A DNA stretch of 64,000 bases from Hemileia vastatrix (GCA_030280995.1 JASXTE010000001.1:13487001-13551000); one strand, 5' to 3'; counted from the first letter of the stretch, positions 13,066 to 23,266 are shown. Notes: a model not told the origin generated them from the letters alone. Program-made: numbers and translations.

Positions 13066-13262
13066 CTTCCACCACTTACTTCAATAAAATGCAGGGGGGG
13101 TATTGCCAAATTTTTAAATCTGACATGTGAAATTGATGACTTAGAAAAATTTTGGTGATATCCACCCCTTGCTTCAATAAAATGCAGGGGAGAGTATTGC
13201 CAATTTTTTAAAACAGATATAGAATTTTTTTGACTTGTAAATATTTTGGTGAAAATTTTTGA
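13066..13262. repeat. Two direct repeats of about 95 bp
   Basis: A unit containing CTTCAATAAAATGCAGGGG, TATTGCCAA-TTTTTAAA and AAATTTTGGTGA occurs twice in tandem (landmarks at 13085/13180 and 13148/13243). The duplication begins where the transposase reading frame loses its catalytic half, so it marks the site of internal rearrangement. Confidence 0.7.
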
Positions 13263-13269
13263 CGAGAAT

Positions 13270-13902
13270 GTGAAAGTAATTGTTTCCACCTTGAGCAGGT
13301 TTCTGGCTCAAAGGAATAGCAGTACCATCAACAAAACCAATACATCCTGGGAAGCCCTCTGCTTGCATAACCTGAGATGATTCAAGTCGCTCTTCTTTTG
13401 TTGGCCAGGTGAGAAGTTGAGATTACAAGGAGTTGATGGCAGTGATACATTGTTTGGTATAAGTGTTAACTGAACCATACCCTAAATCAAAGACATTTTC
13501 TAAACGTTTCAAAGCGGCTCCATTACCATTTGAACCCAAATGACATAGTGTGATGGCCAATTGAATTGAAGGATGTTGTTGTTCTTTTTGAGAATTATTG
13601 TGAAATATGGGATGATCCTGAATAAGCTCAAGCAATTTAAGCAAACATTCCTGAGAAGTCCTGAACAGCTGTCTAAAACTGGGTGTAGATATTTTAAGAA
13701 GTGTTTGGATGGTGTACTTGGGGTTATGAAGTACTTGAGGCTTTCTGGGAAGAAGGTAACGTTTCGTGGCCATTTTTGATAAAAAGACAAAATCTTCTTC
13801 TAGATCAGAATCAGAATCGCAATCAGAGTCCAAGAGCAGTTCAAGAGCCATGAAAGTCATTGCTTTATGTAATTTATCACAATTTGAAAGTGAAGAAGGC
13901 AT
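13270..13902 (-). pseudogene. PIF/Harbinger-like DDE transposase, N-terminal half
   Basis: Starts at 13902 (MPSSLSNCDKLHKAMT). After an acidic stretch come KPQVLHNPKYTIQTLLKIST, FRQLFRTSQECLLKLLELIQ, HNNSQKEQQHPSIQLAITLC and HLGSNGNGAALKRLENVFDL, then YGSVNTYTKQCITAINSL and a stop at 13423. Reading resumes in another frame at about 13368 with QAEGFPGCIGFVDGTAIPLS, which holds the first catalytic Asp (VDGT) of DDE_Tnp_4-type transposases. The order and wording match basidiomycete Harbinger-like DDE transposases. The second Asp and the Glu are absent: sequence to the left dissolves into a duplicated non-coding unit. About half of the usual length remains, so this copy cannot encode an active enzyme. 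Confidence 0.75.
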
Positions 13903-14036
13903 ATCTCTTATATGATATGATATGAAGATGTAAGTGATATATGATGTTTTGAGTTATGAAGTGTTATGCTGCGGAGTGCTGCATATGAGTGGGATGATTC
14001 TGACAAATCAGTGAAATGGGACTTGATGGTGAAATC

Positions 14037-14210
14037 AGCACTTTTGGTTGAGAAAGTGCGGATTTGAGTGAAATAAGTGACTTATTTCATTTTGAAATCC
14101 ACCAGTATTGGGGCTAGTGTGTTTTGGAAATCCGCACTTATTTAAGTGCGGATTTGGTCAAATTTAAGTGCGGATTTGTAAGTGCGGATTTGCCAGAACT
14201 GACACCCCCT
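14037..14210. repeat. Right TIR with subterminal palindrome
   Basis: Mirrors the left end: AAATCAGCACTTTT, AAGTGACTTATTTC, then the palindrome AAATCCGCACTTA-TT-TAAGTGCGGATTT, two further TAAGTGCGGATTTG units, and the terminus GCCAGAACTGACACCCCCT. Confidence 0.75.
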
Positions 14211-15290
14211 ATTATTGAGAATGGTGAAAGAACAGTTAAACCTGTTAAAAGACAGCTTTCTGTAACTAGTAGCCCTAATAATGTAATTAGCATATTATCA
14301 TTTGATGAACCTTTACATTTGACTTCTACTTCTTTAATTAATCCTTCTCTTGCAATTAAGAATGATTCTGTTTCCCCTGAAGTCTATACCTTAATTGAGA
14401 AAACTTCTGAAGAAATATTGAAAAATACCCTTGAATATAATGTTGTGAAAGACAAACATTTGAGAGATGTGTTAATCCATGAGAATGATAGATTAAATAA
14501 TTTGCACTTGCAATGTAAAGTAAGTTCTTCTGTACAGGATACAGCTTATTTTAAAATCAAAGAAACCTTGAATATTGTTCTTAGCCAACAAAAACAAATA
14601 AGGAGTGACCATAGAGCTATCTCAGATAAAAATATCAATCTACATAAAACCTTGAGTGAATTGAAACTCCTTTTTGAAGAAAATTATTCATTAAAAAGTG
14701 AAATAAAATCTCTACAAAATGAGTTTAAAAAGCTAAAGAATGATTTCCATGCACTAAGTGCCAAACACACAGTTTCTGAGGACAGAAATGTTTTATCTCT
14801 TGCAAAAGTAAATGACCAGATGTCTGAAATTCCAAGCATAAGAAACTATGTGTCTGAACTTCAGGAAAAATTTTCAACCTTAACCATCAATAATTATGGT
14901 GTAAATGAGAATGCTGTCCATAAGCTGCATAAAAATAAAGAAAAAGAACCTGAGCAGAGTTCCTCCTTTCTTCCTCATATTTCAGCCATTAAACAAACTG
15001 ACAATTAGTCTTTAAAATCTTTTGCTACTAGCAAAAAATCTTTTGATGGTCATGCACCAGCTGTTTCTGTAAATAATGAAATTTCTGAACACCTGGCTAA
15101 ACTTCAGGAATTATTAATGATGAATAATTCAAACCAAAAAATGAACCATCCCAGTAGTCAGAAAAATTGGCCTAAGTTGGACCAATATCCTACCTTTGAT
15201 GGTGATTCTTCTTCTGATTGGCAACACTTTATCAAAAGAATTGATAATTTAAAGAGATCTTATAAACTACCTGATGAGGAAATATCCGTA
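14211..15290 (+). pseudogene. Gypsy Gag-like protein with coiled coil, interrupted
   Basis: The frame continues from before the DNA transposon (PTIIENGERTVKP across the empty site). A long polar, Lys/Glu/Leu-rich region suggests a coiled coil (LKLLFEENYSLKSEIKSLQN and neighbours, about 14650-14760). An in-frame stop lies at 15006. Further on comes NWPKLDQYPTFDGDSSSDWQ, a typical start of a Gypsy capsid domain (W/F-rich, FDG.x.DW), followed by HFIKRIDNLKRSYKLPDEEI. The capsid is cut off at about 15290 by an LTR-B fragment. No zinc knuckle or protease follows. Family assignment rests on the capsid-start motif and on the LTR-A upstream. Confidence 0.6.
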
Positions 15291-15768
15291 AATAACCATC
15301 AAAGGAAGCAGAGTAAGTTGTCCAAACTGGATATATGCGCCTGAAATAGGTGTATATGCTTGTGTAGGCATTGTGAGTCCACTGAATTTGTCCATATGAC
15401 CTAAAATAAGCAGAAAAATAAAGGTTATAGGTTATTAAGAGGTTAAAACCCACTTATAGACCTAAATATACATAATATAACTAAATATTTCACTGAATAT
15501 GAATTTTATGTATACATATAAACTTATGTATGTCTATAATTACTTAATATTATTTAAGATAAGTATATTATGACTCCATTAACACCTTAATAAGTATTAT
15601 TAGGCTATGGATAAGCTATTTAAACCACTATAAGTCATATAATAGTGTAGTAATTATATATATATATGTATTATAACCATATATATAAGTATTATAAGCT
15701 TAATTCAATTAAGGTTATCTTATTTTAAACATAATAAATACTCACTCCTGAGGATACCTAGGCTGACA
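15288..15768 (-). repeat. LTR-B fragment, 5' part, inverted
   Basis: On the minus strand from 15768 it reads TGTCAGCCTAGGTATCC and parallels the first 500 bases of the solo LTR-B at 50630 (ATAAGATAACCTTAA, AAGGTGTTAATGGAGTCA, GTCATATGGAC, GGACAACTTA). It lacks the last two thirds and has no target duplication, so it is a broken copy. It terminates the gag-like frame. Confidence 0.75.
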
Positions 15769-16544
15769 CTTCTCAAAAAAATGAGCATGTAAACTGTCTT
15801 TATAATGCATTATAGAAAAATAAGAAAATGTACAGAATACTCAAAGATAAAACTTTAGACTCTTCTTTTATATGAATACCAACTCACATAATTTCAGATA
15901 ACACAAAAAATCAAGGTTAAAGACTCTCAAATTTTTATCACCTTATACTTTGCTTCAATACAAAACAAAAAAAATTGAGGTAGCCAGATAGCTTTTAAGA
16001 TTTTTACAATTTATATGATTTTCATTAATTTTAAGAGCTGCATGATTCATACAGTTTTTTTTATTTCAGTATTTCTGTCATTTTTTGGAAATTCATGATT
16101 TTTAAAAAAAGTTTGAAATTTTTTATTTTTTTTGTTTAAACATATTTTTTTAAATTTTTGATTTTTTTGATTTGTTTGATTTTTTATTTTTTTTTTTTAA
16201 TGTTTTGATTAGTATCATTTTTTGATTTTTTTTTTTTTTTTTGAAATTTTGTCAATTTGATGATTTTTATGGTTTTTTAAATTTTAAATAATCTTCATGA
16301 TACTTTTGTTTTATAACATTTGTTTGATTTTTATGATCTTTTTAATTTTTTTCTTAATTTTTTAAATTTTTATTCATTTTTAATTTTTTTTTTTTTTTTG
16401 ATTGTTTAAATTTTATTGATTTTATTGCTTTTATGATTTTTTATTATGTTCATTTTTTCTGATCTTTTTGAACAATTTTATTTTTCTGATTTTTTTATTT
16501 TTTTTGGCTTTTTTTATTTTTTTTATTTTTTTTTTGATTTTTTA

Positions 16545-16575
<31 letters not shown>

Positions 16576-17190
16576 TTATTTTTTGTGATTTTTTTTGAAT
16601 TCTGATTATTTTATTTTATTTTTATTTTATTTTTATTTTGATTTTTTTTGTTTAAATTTTTTAAATTTTTCTTTTGATTTTTTTTTTGATTTTTTTTGTT
16701 TTAATTTTTAAATTTTTCTTTTGATTTTTCTTTTGATTTTTCTTTTGATTTTTTTTTTTTTTTTTTTTGATTTCTTTTATTTTTATGATTTTTTTTGTTT
16801 TTTTTTTTTTTTTTTTTTTAGAAAAAAAAAATAATAATAATTTTTTTATTTTTTTTATTTTATTTTATTTTATTTTGATCTTTATGATTTTTATTAATTT
16901 TATTTTTTTAATCTTTATGATTTTTTATTAATTTTAACATTTTTTAACAATGTTTAATTTTTTTTTTTTTTATGATTTTTTATGATTTTTTATGATTTTT
17001 ATGATTTTTTTTTTTTTTTGATTTTTTTGATTTTTATGATTTTTTTTAATGATTTTTTTTGAAGTTGATGTATTGGATGAAGATGATGGTTTTCAGAATA
17101 TTATAATTTGTTTATTCAATTTTCTTTATACTTATTTAATGATGGTTTTTTGATATTGATAGGTTTTCTTTAAGTTGATAGATTTTTTTG
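15769..17190. repeat. T-rich low-complexity tract
   Basis: From about 15900 to 17060 the sequence is almost entirely runs of T broken by GATTTTT, ATTTTTATG and TTTGATTTTTT words. No gene, terminal repeat or RNA is visible. Confidence 0.8.
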
Positions 17191-18294
17191 AATACACTTA
17201 GAGGGCTACAGTTTGATATTCAATATCATGTTGCATATTGCATAGATATGTTGGGCAAGAGAAATGTACCTTTGCCTTCATAAATTTTAACAACTTTTGA
17301 CTATTACATGGGGGGACAAAAATGATGTAACATTTAACCATTAATGATTTTTCAGTGAGCAGCTTGGTTGATGTAAAGTTGCCCCTATCTGTCATTGAAC
17401 ATGTAAATCATAAATGTAACAAAAGATTGGTTTCTTAACATACATTGATTATCTCATGTTTTGTTATAGAAAATAACTTTTCTTTTGCCAAATATCTAAG
17501 GGAATAGCATTTTTTTTTGAAAGAGTTTGAAGTGAGCATGACATAGTTCAGTTTTTTCTGCACTCCATTTGTTTAACAAAGTATACTGGGGACTGTTCAG
17601 ATCTCATGAACCAGAACTATTTGTGCTAATTTATATTTCCAATAATCATGTAGCTTATGGTATGTTAGTCTATTATTTTTTAGGTTATTAGTTTTGATGT
17701 AAATGTTTTTTGATTTTTATTTTCTTACCAAAGGTGGATTTAGGAATGTGCAGAGGAGAGATGAGAATTGTTAAAGATAAAGAGAAGGATGGTGTCGAGA
17801 AAAAAAGCTGTGACAGAAAGAGGTAAGATGGATGAAAGGTGGTGAAGCAAGAGGGAGAAAGATAAAGGCATTGTGAGTAGAGAAAGAGGGAGTGATAGTG
17901 GGATATTAGGGAAGTCAGGGAGAGGAGAAGGAAGTATAGCAAAACTTAAATAGAAAAAAACTCACCATGGATGAGAGAAGATGGGGGAAAGGCACCAGAA
18001 GGAAGGTTTCCAATGTCAGAAAAAAAAAAAAAAAATTTGAGCACAACCAGGGTCAGTCTCATTGTGTTGAAACAGGGTTACTTCATAGAACAAACCCAGA
18101 AGTGTGCCCTGTGACCAAAAACTGAACTAGATGTCTAGTTCACACTTCCCCCCCCCCCCCCCCCCCCTCCCCCCTGTGAAGCCTTAGTATTAGCCCCCAT
18201 AGGAGGAGTGCGTTGAATGGGTGATACTTAGATTTAGCACCTAAAAAATATGTAGTTGTATGAAAGAATGAGAACTACAGAGAATTATATTATA
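17191..18294. other. Gene-free region with homopurine stretch
   Basis: 17750-17950 is strongly purine-rich on the plus strand (GAGAGATGAGAATTG, GAAAGAGGGAG), giving a spurious minus-strand Ser/Leu/Phe-rich frame. No supported gene. The C-tract and TIR-like end at 18045-18178 are listed separately. Confidence 0.45.
18100..18178 (-). repeat. CACAGG-type MITE end with C-tract
   Basis: Read on the minus strand from 18178: CACAGGGGGG, a G-run interrupted by one A (C-run 18148-18174 on plus), AAGTGTGAACTAGA, then a small palindrome ACTAGACATCTAGT. The same start (CACAGGGGGAAAAAATGTGAACTAGATG) occurs at 48868 and a related one at 42796. The other end of this copy was not found. Confidence 0.5.
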
Positions 18295-18520
18295 CTGTCA
18301 CTAGACAATTTAGGCTCAAGGTCAAGGGTGTTTATGAGTAAGTGAGACTTGGAAGGAGAGTTGAAACTGCTTTGAGGTACAGAGGAATACCTTGAAGAAG
18401 TGGTTTGAAGATATGTTGAAGGAACATATCCCTAGCTTTGAGATATGTTCAAGGATAATATTTATGGATTTAAAGGTGATAATAATATTCTAAGGTATCT
18501 CAGGTTTTCTTAACACTTCC
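18295..18520 (-). repeat. LTR-C fragment
   Basis: Begins TGTCACTAGACAA and continues with CAAGGGTGTTTATGAGTAAGTGAGA, AGAGGAATAC and related blocks shared with the LTR-C copies at 29011 and 44626 (3' end of the LTR on the minus strand). Similarity fades near 18520, so only the 3' third remains. Confidence 0.65.
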
Positions 18521-19148
18521 TTCCCTACCAAAAGCAACCTGGCGGGGGATCATAGACAACACTGGCAAACTCTTCAGGTTTTGGTTTAATTTAGAAAGAA
18601 TAATAAAATGATAGTGACATAAGGACAATAATGATGGTTATGAAAATAAAACTTTCAACGGGCAAAGTTTTGTTTAGGATGACTTAAATACAGGATTTCA
18701 TGCTTTGAGTATTTATAATGCCACTCATAAAGAAATTAATAGGTCACCATAAATATGCATCTAAAATTTAAGTGGAAAAGTGAAAATAAATGTAATAACC
18801 AAAAGAAAATACTCAGCTAAGCTATAAATGATAGTCAAATGCGATGCTGCTGTTTTTGTTAAGCCTATTGCAATACATATGTCAACTTATTACAGAGAAG
18901 TAGAAGTAATATGTATGCCAGAGCTAGCACGATTGGTGGAAAATAAATTTAATAAACAAAAAACCAGACACTGTCAGGTCTAATTATTATAAAAACACAG
19001 TCACAGCCGTGGTATAAGCCAGCTAATCATTCAATGAATCATGAAAAACATAAAGTCATATTTAGACCCTGTGAGGTAGGTCCAGACAAATAATGGATGG
19101 GTATCCAGCTAAAAATATCAAGACTTATGTAAGGCAAAGATCAGGAAC

Positions 19149-19193
<45 letters not shown>

Positions 19194-19366
19194 AGACGAA
19201 AAAAATGAAGAGAAATGATTAGAAAGGTGAAAGGCTCGTTGTGCGGATGGATGATCAAACGAGTGGAATAAAGGAACAATTTAATTTTTGTTCATAAAAG
19301 TTGAGGCCCGTAGTATTTAACCTAAATTTAAAGAAATTCATCAATCCAAAAACTTTGCAAAATCGA
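18521..19366. other. Gene-free region with poly-A run
   Basis: A run of about 40 A residues lies at 19149-19189. No coding region could be supported. 19200-19366 is the 3' flank of the secreted-protein gene on the minus strand. Confidence 0.5.
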
Positions 19367-20542
19367 TCAAAAAGTAAAAAACGAGTCTTGGAACTTTTGA
19401 CTCACGTCTTTCTCGGTCCATTTAACATGTGAGGGAACATCAATGATCTTCGCATGTAAATTTTCTACTCTCCTGAATCACATATTCACCCAATGAGGTA
19501 ATAAGATTAGTTATTGGTCTTTAAACAAGCTGGAAGTAAAACAATGCTCACCCTACATCCAAAGCATAAAGGGATTTGAATGCAGCTTGAGTGAGATCGA
19601 TGTGAGGGCTTCCTGAAGCACAACCTCCGCAGCTATCAACAATCCTGACTACCACAATCTTAGAATTTTCGTAATTCTTATCAGAAGTGCGAATTTGAAC
19701 AAAAGCACCACATTTCGGTTTTCCGGGCCACTACAATTTGACCAAATTAAAACCAAAAAATGTCACAAATTGCTGGTGAAAATAGAGGTAACAAGTAGCG
19801 TAGTGGAAAAAATGTGAAAAATAGCCAGACAGACCTCAATGGTTACAGCTCCTACGTAAGATTTGTCAGTAGGTGCCCAGCTGGAGTGTTCTATACATGA
19901 AGGATTAAGCAGGTCCCCGCCTGAATACCAAGTAATGCTTTGGTGAGAGATGACAGCCGATGAAATGAAGATAGCATATAGGTGGAAATAAAACATTTAA
20001 AGATTTAAAAGATAAAAAAATTATAGACTTCAATGATCGCGCTTAAGAGATTGGACGTGGAAAGTTAAAAATAAATAAAAAAAAAGGGCGTTCTCTCACA
20101 TTACATTCATATGCCGCTTGGCTTGCGATTTTGCGCGCTTCCAATGATGTTTCATAGTGTGTAGCAGAGATCTTCTTTCTAGAAGAGAATTCAGCTGACG
20201 ACGATCTCTGGGAATGTGTACATCATTGGAAGTGGATTCCAAACTGACGAGCTGATGCGAATAAGACGGTTGAGAACGAGCAATATGTCTTTTGACTTTT
20301 TCGTGAGAGGGAAAAACGTCGGTATCGGGTTGCTCATTAAAGCCTTGGTTATCTTTGATCAAGACCCCAAGCGATATATTTTGCCAACCTGATGAAGGAT
20401 GATAGGTCTCATCCATGATAAGTTGAGACTGGGTGTCCAAGTATTCCTGTAGAGTCATTGCACGGGAAGAAATCGTGAAGAAAGCCAAGGCGCATAGCAC
20501 GTAGAACAAGGAAGAATGACCAGAGCCCATTTCGGAGGACAT
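19367..20542 (-). CDS. Secreted double-psi beta-barrel (RlpA/expansin-like) protein with basic pro-region
   Basis: Four exons join in frame: 20542-20100, 19937-19835, 19730-19552 and 19472-19367 (stop TGA), 831 nt, 276 residues. Introns are 162, 104 and 79 nt; two start GTGAG and one GTCTGT, and all end AG. I start at MSSEMGSGHSS because the upstream in-frame Met at 20677 would add a repeat-derived IPIPIPVP segment. Residues 1-28 look like a signal peptide (LFYVLCALAFFTISSRA). Residues 29-147 are polar with dibasic sites (KVKRH, DRRQ, ERRS, WKRAK, AKRH) suited to Kex2 cleavage. The rest is the beta-barrel: ITWYSGGDLLNPSC, WPGKPKCGAFVQIRT, VVVRIVDSCGGCASGSPHID, LTQAAFKSLYALDVG and a closing VKW. 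The DSCGGC plus HIDL core is typical of DPBB proteins, many of them cell-wall-linked or effector-like. Role here is inferred. The third intron is least certain: reading through it would stop right after ALDVG. Confidence 0.8.
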
Positions 20543-20830
20543 TTCCAAGGTATTTTGAAGTAAAAAAGTTGAAGAAAGAATAAATATATATAAATATAAA
20601 TATATTGGTACTGGTATTGGTATTGGTATATAATTGAGCCAAAAACAGAAAAAAGCGGCCAACGAGTGGGGGGCCAAGATTCCACACAGAAAGAGAGTGA
20701 GGGAGACAGGTGGGGCTTGAAGAGAAAGAAGAAGAGGGGGAACGAGTGAGAGCTAGCTGAGGGACACTGGATGGCTTGAGATGGGGTGGTATATATAGCA
20801 GCAGAAACACTACCCAAAACACAAATCGAA
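20543..20830 (-). promoter_or_regulatory. Promoter and 5' UTR of the DPBB gene
   Basis: On the minus strand a TATA-like GCTATATATACC (about 20791-20802) is followed by a strongly pyrimidine-rich stretch (CTCTCACTCGTTCCCC, CTTCTTCTTTCTCTTC) and a short (ACCAAT)n microsatellite at about 20610-20632. TATA plus a CT-rich block before the start is common in well-expressed fungal genes. Confidence 0.55.
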
Positions 20831-21741
20831 ATGTGAAATGTGAAGCATAAACTAAAATGATAAATGATCTGAGCTAGCGAATCCTAATTAAAAATCGAAG
20901 TCTGAAGCTCGGCTTTTCGGCTGCACGACTGACAGCAGGAGATCGGAGACTCATTTAGTTACAGATTTCCAAAAACTCATTACAAGTGTGGATCAACTGG
21001 CAGCGTGTTTCCGTTCATTCGATCTATAAGCACACTTGTAACATGTGCAGAGCTATCTTTCCGTCCTTCTGTCATGCAACTTAGACAATCTCTCTTGGCC
21101 GCTCATCCTCCTAAAACACTCTATCATTCAACTTCTCAATCTATTCCCCAACACAATCTACATCAAACTTGTAACATCCATCGTTTTATGCAGTTCAATT
21201 CAATCCTGTCCGAAAAAAAACCGGTCTCGTACCTTACTTGTCTCGCACGTCTCGTTCATCAATCTTAAGTCTCCGTACCTCTTCACAAAGTTTGGCAATC
21301 TTCTCCCTAATGGTGGTGAGCTTCGTGATATTGAAAAAGACAGAAAAGGAGTCGAGGATCGACGCTTTGATAGAGTTTTGAGGTCATCTATGATGAAAAT
21401 TTGCATTTCACCATACCGAAGCATAGAGGGAAAATTGGATGGGAGAGTTCTAAGATAGCGGTGTGTTATAGGAAAACTCACGTTTTTTTTTTTCTTAAAA
21501 TTTCAACTATTAGGAAACTAAATATAACCCCGATGTTTCTAACTAATCTCATCTCACCTTATTTGACTTTTCCATCTTTCAAACTTGCAGCATAACATGG
21601 AGTTTTTAATGTCGGAGCTGTCAGATACGCTTTCCTAGAAATTGTCTTTCACAGTGACTGTGTTGCTCTTTTGAAAATAGCTACATAATGTTGTCAATTT
21701 GTACCTCCCAGGTTCTCACTCCTTGGTGAAGAAGAGGCATT
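20831..21741. other. Region upstream of the DPBB gene, no supported gene
   Basis: GC content is near that of the DPBB gene and several overlapping frames of 60-137 codons are open on both strands between 21005 and 21595 (for example 21200-21481 minus, 21045-21458 plus). None shows a recognisable motif, splice pattern or clear codon signal. It could hold part of an unrecognised host gene. Confidence 0.4.
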
Positions 21742-21853
21742 CACTGGAAAAACAATCTGGCACCTGCTAGAATGTCCCTATTCCTGACTGAACTATGGTA
21801 GTTCAATTGGGGAGAGGCACCTGCTAGCAAGTGCCAACTTTTCTTTCCCGGTG
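21742..21853. mobile_element. MITE-X (copy 1)
   Basis: Termini CACTGGAAAAACA and TTTCTTTCCCGGTG form an imperfect inverted repeat extending through TCTGGCACCTGCTAG / CTAGCAAGTGCCAA. It is flanked by ATT on both sides (21739-21741 and 21854-21856). The centre holds a second palindrome, GAACTATGGTAGTTC. 112 bp. A second copy lies at 42253-42366. Confidence 0.8.
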
Positions 21854-21871
21854 ATTGCGGTCGCTAATGTA

Positions 21872-21992
21872 GAGCTATTTGGGAAAAGCTTGCTGTGTTT
21901 TTGCCTTCCACTCCCCGCCAAAAACATGAGTTTAAGCCGCCTTTGGCGGGGCATAAGGGGCAAAATAAGAGCAAGGTTTCCCCAAATAGCTG
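21872..21992. mobile_element. MITE-Y hairpin (copy 1)
   Basis: Termini AGCTATTTGGGAAAAGCTTG and CAAGGTTTCCCCAAATAGCT fold back on each other, with a GC-rich inner arm (CCCGCCAAAAACATGAGTTT, CCGCCTTTGGCGGGG). 121 bp. Orientation is opposite to copies 2 and 3. Confidence 0.85.
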
Positions 21993-22111
21993 TATTACAA
22001 TTGACCCATCAAGTGACCTAACGTTTCCCGGACAAAAGTCAGCTACCTCACATGATCGTCTCCCAATTGAGTACCGCCTCCTTCCTCACCTTTTAACTTA
22101 TTTAACACTTA

Positions 22112-22232
22112 CAGCTATTTGGGAAAACCTTGCTCATTTTTGCCCCTCATCCCCCGCCAAAAGCGGCTTAAACTCATGTTTTTGGCAGGGAGTGGAAGGT
22201 AAAAACACAGCAAGCTTTTCCCAAATAGCTGT
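22112..22232. mobile_element. MITE-Y hairpin (copy 2)
   Basis: Termini CAGCTATTTGGGAAAACC and TTTTCCCAAATAGCTG. 121 bp, flanked on both sides by TTA, consistent with a 3-bp PIF/Harbinger-type (TWA) target duplication. The interior has the CCCCGCCAAAAGCGG and CTCATGTTTTTGGC arms. Confidence 0.85.
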
Positions 22233-22427
22233 TAATACTTTTTTTGTCTGGTCTTCTTGTACAGCTAAGCTGGAAAAGGTTGGTGAGATTCTGACAACAA
22301 AAGAAAAAGCTCACACGCCAAAAAATTGTTTTGACGATTCAAAAGTGTCCCCGACCTACCTCTAGCCTTGTTAAATAGGCAAATCATTTTTTTGCGAGAG
22401 TAATTTCAATTCTTTCGTCAAGAATTC

Positions 22428-22604
22428 CACAAGCTTTTCCGACTTAGCTCTAACCATTTGTCAGCAATACCTGAAAAGGTTGCGGGGTTCTCGTCGCCGA
22501 TTTCCCGCCAAAAACATCCATAAACATGAGTTTGATTCGCTGTTGGCTGGGAATAAGTGGCAAGAAACCTGTAAGCTTCTCCGGTTCAGCTGTAAATCCA
22601 GTTC
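22428..22604. repeat. Degenerate MITE-Y relative
   Basis: Contains AAGCTTTTCCGACTTAGCTC, then TTCCCGCCAAAAACATC, AACATGAGTTTGATTCG and GTAAGCTTCTCCGGTTCAGC. The vocabulary is that of MITE-Y, but the termini are no longer clearly paired. Confidence 0.5.
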
Positions 22605-22665
22605 AAATTTTGAGTTGACTCTAGATTTTGGTGTAATCAACACCTAAGAGTTTTACATCTATTTG

Positions 22666-22776
22666 GGAAAACCTTGCTCTTATTTTGCCCCTTATGCCCC
22701 GCCAATGGCGGCTTAAACTCATGTTTTTGGCGGGGAGTGGAGGGAAAAAACACAGCAAGCTTTTCCCAAATAGCTC
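22666..22776. mobile_element. MITE-Y hairpin (copy 3)
   Basis: Termini CATCTATTTGGGAAAACC and TTTTCCCAAATAGCTC. Interior CCCCGCCAATGGCGGC and CTCATGTTTTTGGCGGGG. 111 bp. Flanks are TTA and TAA. Confidence 0.85.
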
Positions 22777-23080
22777 TAATTGAAATAAAAAAGATACTAG
22801 GGTCTAATACATCACATATGAGTATTTCCCTTATTCTCAACCCTGGAATTCTACTCGTGTAGATTATGTCAGCCAGTATAAGAGTAGGAGCCATGAGTGA
22901 CGCATTAATTTCCCTTACCTAAAATAAATTCCCTTGAGTGAGAGCTTATGTGTTACGTTAAAAGATCTTTAAATATACTTTAGTTCCCGCATGTTTACTT
23001 TATTTAAATAAATAGTTATAACAAGATGATTCCCCACATTTAGTATACTAGATATCTCACAACAAAACAGTTATAATACG
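22777..23080. other. Region left of Copia-1 with a 52-bp tandem unit
   Basis: No gene seen. The unit CCCCACATTTAGTATACTAG-ATATCTCAC...AGTTATAATACG (about 23028-23080) is repeated in diverged form immediately after it (GTATTCGCCACACTTG...AGTTATAATACG, 23081-23132), so the repeat R that flanks Copia-1 is itself the second member of a tandem pair. Confidence 0.5.
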
Positions 23081-23266
23081 GTATTCGCCACACTTGTTGC
23101 TTGATATCTCACATCAAAGAAGTTATAATACGATCGTTGTTGTGGTTGCACCTCGCACTGGTTTCCTAAGCTCACACAACAGGGAATCAGCTGTCGCATA
23201 CATTGTATGCGATGTCCAGTCGCTGCATGCATGCATCCAACAATTCATGCATCCATAGCACCATTT
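23081..23266 (+). repeat. Direct repeat R, left of Copia-1
   Basis: 186 bp running from GTATTCGCCACACTTG to ATAGCACCATTT, directly abutting the 5' LTR. A nearly identical copy abuts the outer edge of the 3' LTR at 28039-28224. It contains GCATACATTGTATGC and GCATGCATGC palindromes. Most differences between the copies are CG in this one against TG in the other. Confidence 0.85.

Larger units (their letters stand above)
10452..14210. mobile_element. PIF/Harbinger-like DNA transposon carrying a TET/JBP-like gene
   Basis: Terminal inverted repeats AGGGGGTGTCAGTTCTGGCA (left) and its complement (right, ending ACCCCCT at 14210) bound 3759 bp. Flanks give a 3-bp duplication ATT, or equally a 5-bp TATTA if the terminus is counted from the first G; both predict the same empty site. 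Inside are a plus-strand 2OG-Fe(II) dioxygenase relic (about 12200-12720) and a minus-strand DDE transposase relic (13270-13902), facing each other. The left third (10540-11580) is non-coding, with two copies of a GGGTGTCAGT...CTGACCTCAAATCAG block at 10568 and 10805. The element sits inside a gag-like reading frame. Confidence 0.8.

Noticed and set aside
13573..13779. Plus-strand 68-codon frame
   Set aside because: It is the complement of the Harbinger transposase coding sequence.
17688..17942. 84-codon minus-strand frame
   Set aside because: It is the complement of a homopurine stretch; composition alone explains it.
20409..20822. 120-137-codon minus-strand frames overlapping the DPBB gene start
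   Set aside because: They read the same promoter/5' UTR and exon 1 in other frames and include the TATA and microsatellite sequence.
21005..21481. Possible mitochondrial-protein N-terminus or minus-strand Ser/Arg-rich exon
   Set aside because: Several frames compete on both strands and none has a recognisable motif or a convincing splice pattern.
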